Origin: an uncultured beta proteobacterium
GTDB lineage: Bacteria > Pseudomonadota > Gammaproteobacteria > Burkholderiales > Burkholderiaceae
Reading direction: 5' to 3'
Assembly: GCA_903938955.1 (NCBI GenBank)
Contig: CAJAFJ010000474.1
Coordinates: 1-6,318 of the forward strand
Length of the DNA: 6,318 nucleotides
Positions 6,181-6,318 of this stretch are shown here, in pieces; position 1 is the stretch's first letter, and each line of letters begins with the position of its first letter. The translations under genes and the position numbers were made by a program. The notes beneath the pieces were generated by a model that ran no database searches, was not told the origin of the DNA, and saw only the letters and a program-made list of their open reading frames with translations.

Positions 6181-6200
6181 CGGTAGGACCGGGCCCACCG
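6181..6200 (-). other. RNA hairpin in the SPOR-dsbA intergenic gap (possible attenuator or weak terminator)
   Basis: Read on the minus strand, CGGTGGG and CCTACCG can pair as a 7-bp stem (one G-U) closing the 6-nt loop CCCGGT. The hairpin is preceded by a T6 run and followed by GTTTAAC, which is too poor in U for a textbook intrinsic terminator. It lies 32 bp after the SPOR gene stop and ends 21 bp before the dsbA ATG. It could reduce read-through, protect an mRNA end, or act as an operator: a second, overlapping dyad lies at 6171-6183. No convincing promoter boxes are visible in this gap. Confidence 0.35.
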
Positions 6201-6231
6201 AAAAAAGTTCTTTTACCAGCGCAATGACGGA

Positions 6232-6318
6232 TTAACGCTGCACGCGCACCAGGGCGGCTTCCTGATTGGAGGCATCCATTCGTTCCTTGGCTTTCTCGGC
6301 GTCTTCTTTTTTGTCAAA
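6232..6318 (-). CDS. SPOR-domain protein, C-terminal 28 residues only
   Basis: A frame enters from the right edge and stops at TAA 6234-6232, encoding FDKKEDAEKAKERMDASNQE followed by AALVRVQR. This matches the end of a SPOR domain: the strand/turn (FDKKEDA), the helix (EKAKERMDAS) and the final strand (ALVRVQR). The SPOR fold binds denuded glycan strands of septal peptidoglycan, and such proteins are usually anchored in the inner membrane by an N-terminal helix with a long periplasmic linker (FtsN-like), none of which is in the window. In Burkholderiales such genes are often found next to a dsbA-like gene, which agrees with this context. The assignment rests on a short tail, so the family is likely and the exact identity unknown. 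Confidence 0.7.
   Translation of the reverse strand, partial: FDKKEDAEKAKERMDASNQEAALVRVQR

Noticed and set aside
6203..6214. AAAAGTTCTTTT dyad after the SPOR gene
   Set aside because: The stem is nearly all A-T with a 2-4 nt loop, too weak to call a terminator on its own; it may be incidental.

Overview
The window is G+C-rich, tightly packed bacterial DNA, and every supported gene lies on the minus strand. Protein flavour (RpoN ending in a canonical ARRTVAKYRE box, a DsbA/DsbL-type thioredoxin-fold protein with a twin-arginine leader, a stand-alone THUMP RNA methyltransferase, LptA-LptB-RpoN order) suggests a betaproteobacterium of the order Burkholderiales, most likely a Comamonadaceae member (Rhodoferax/Polaromonas-like). 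This placement is recognition, not a database result.

In transcription order (right to left): the last 28 residues of a SPOR-domain, peptidoglycan-binding protein (6318-6232); a 66-72 bp gap with an RNA hairpin; a periplasmic DsbA-like thiol:disulfide oxidoreductase (6159-5512); lptA (5515-4889); lptB (4892-4095); rpoN, sigma-54 (4065-2464); a THUMP-domain class I SAM-dependent RNA methyltransferase of the RlmL/YpsC type (2467-1202); a PIN-domain ribonuclease of the toxin type (1196-753); and a UPF0149/YecA-family protein that runs off the left edge (686-1).

The genes look like one long co-directional transcription unit. Three junctions are 4-bp stop/start overlaps (dsbA/lptA ATGA, lptA/lptB GTGA, rpoN/methyltransferase TTGA) and one gap is only 5 bp. 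LptA and LptB act together in lipopolysaccharide export, and rpoN downstream of lptB is a widely conserved arrangement. The flanks differ from the classical lptC-lptA-lptB-rpoN-hpf-ptsN order: a dsbA gene sits where lptC is expected, and an RNA methyltransferase where hpf is expected. No gene-free stretch exceeds about 70 bp.

Most of the window is ordinary housekeeping DNA. The best leads are a perfect 11-bp inverted repeat (1172-1182/1225-1235) that spans the methyltransferase/PIN junction and supplies the end of one gene and the start of the next; a PIN toxin-like gene with no antitoxin beside it; and two mini-ORFs that each fill a gap and end on the ATGA of the next gene (rpoN and the UPF0149 gene).
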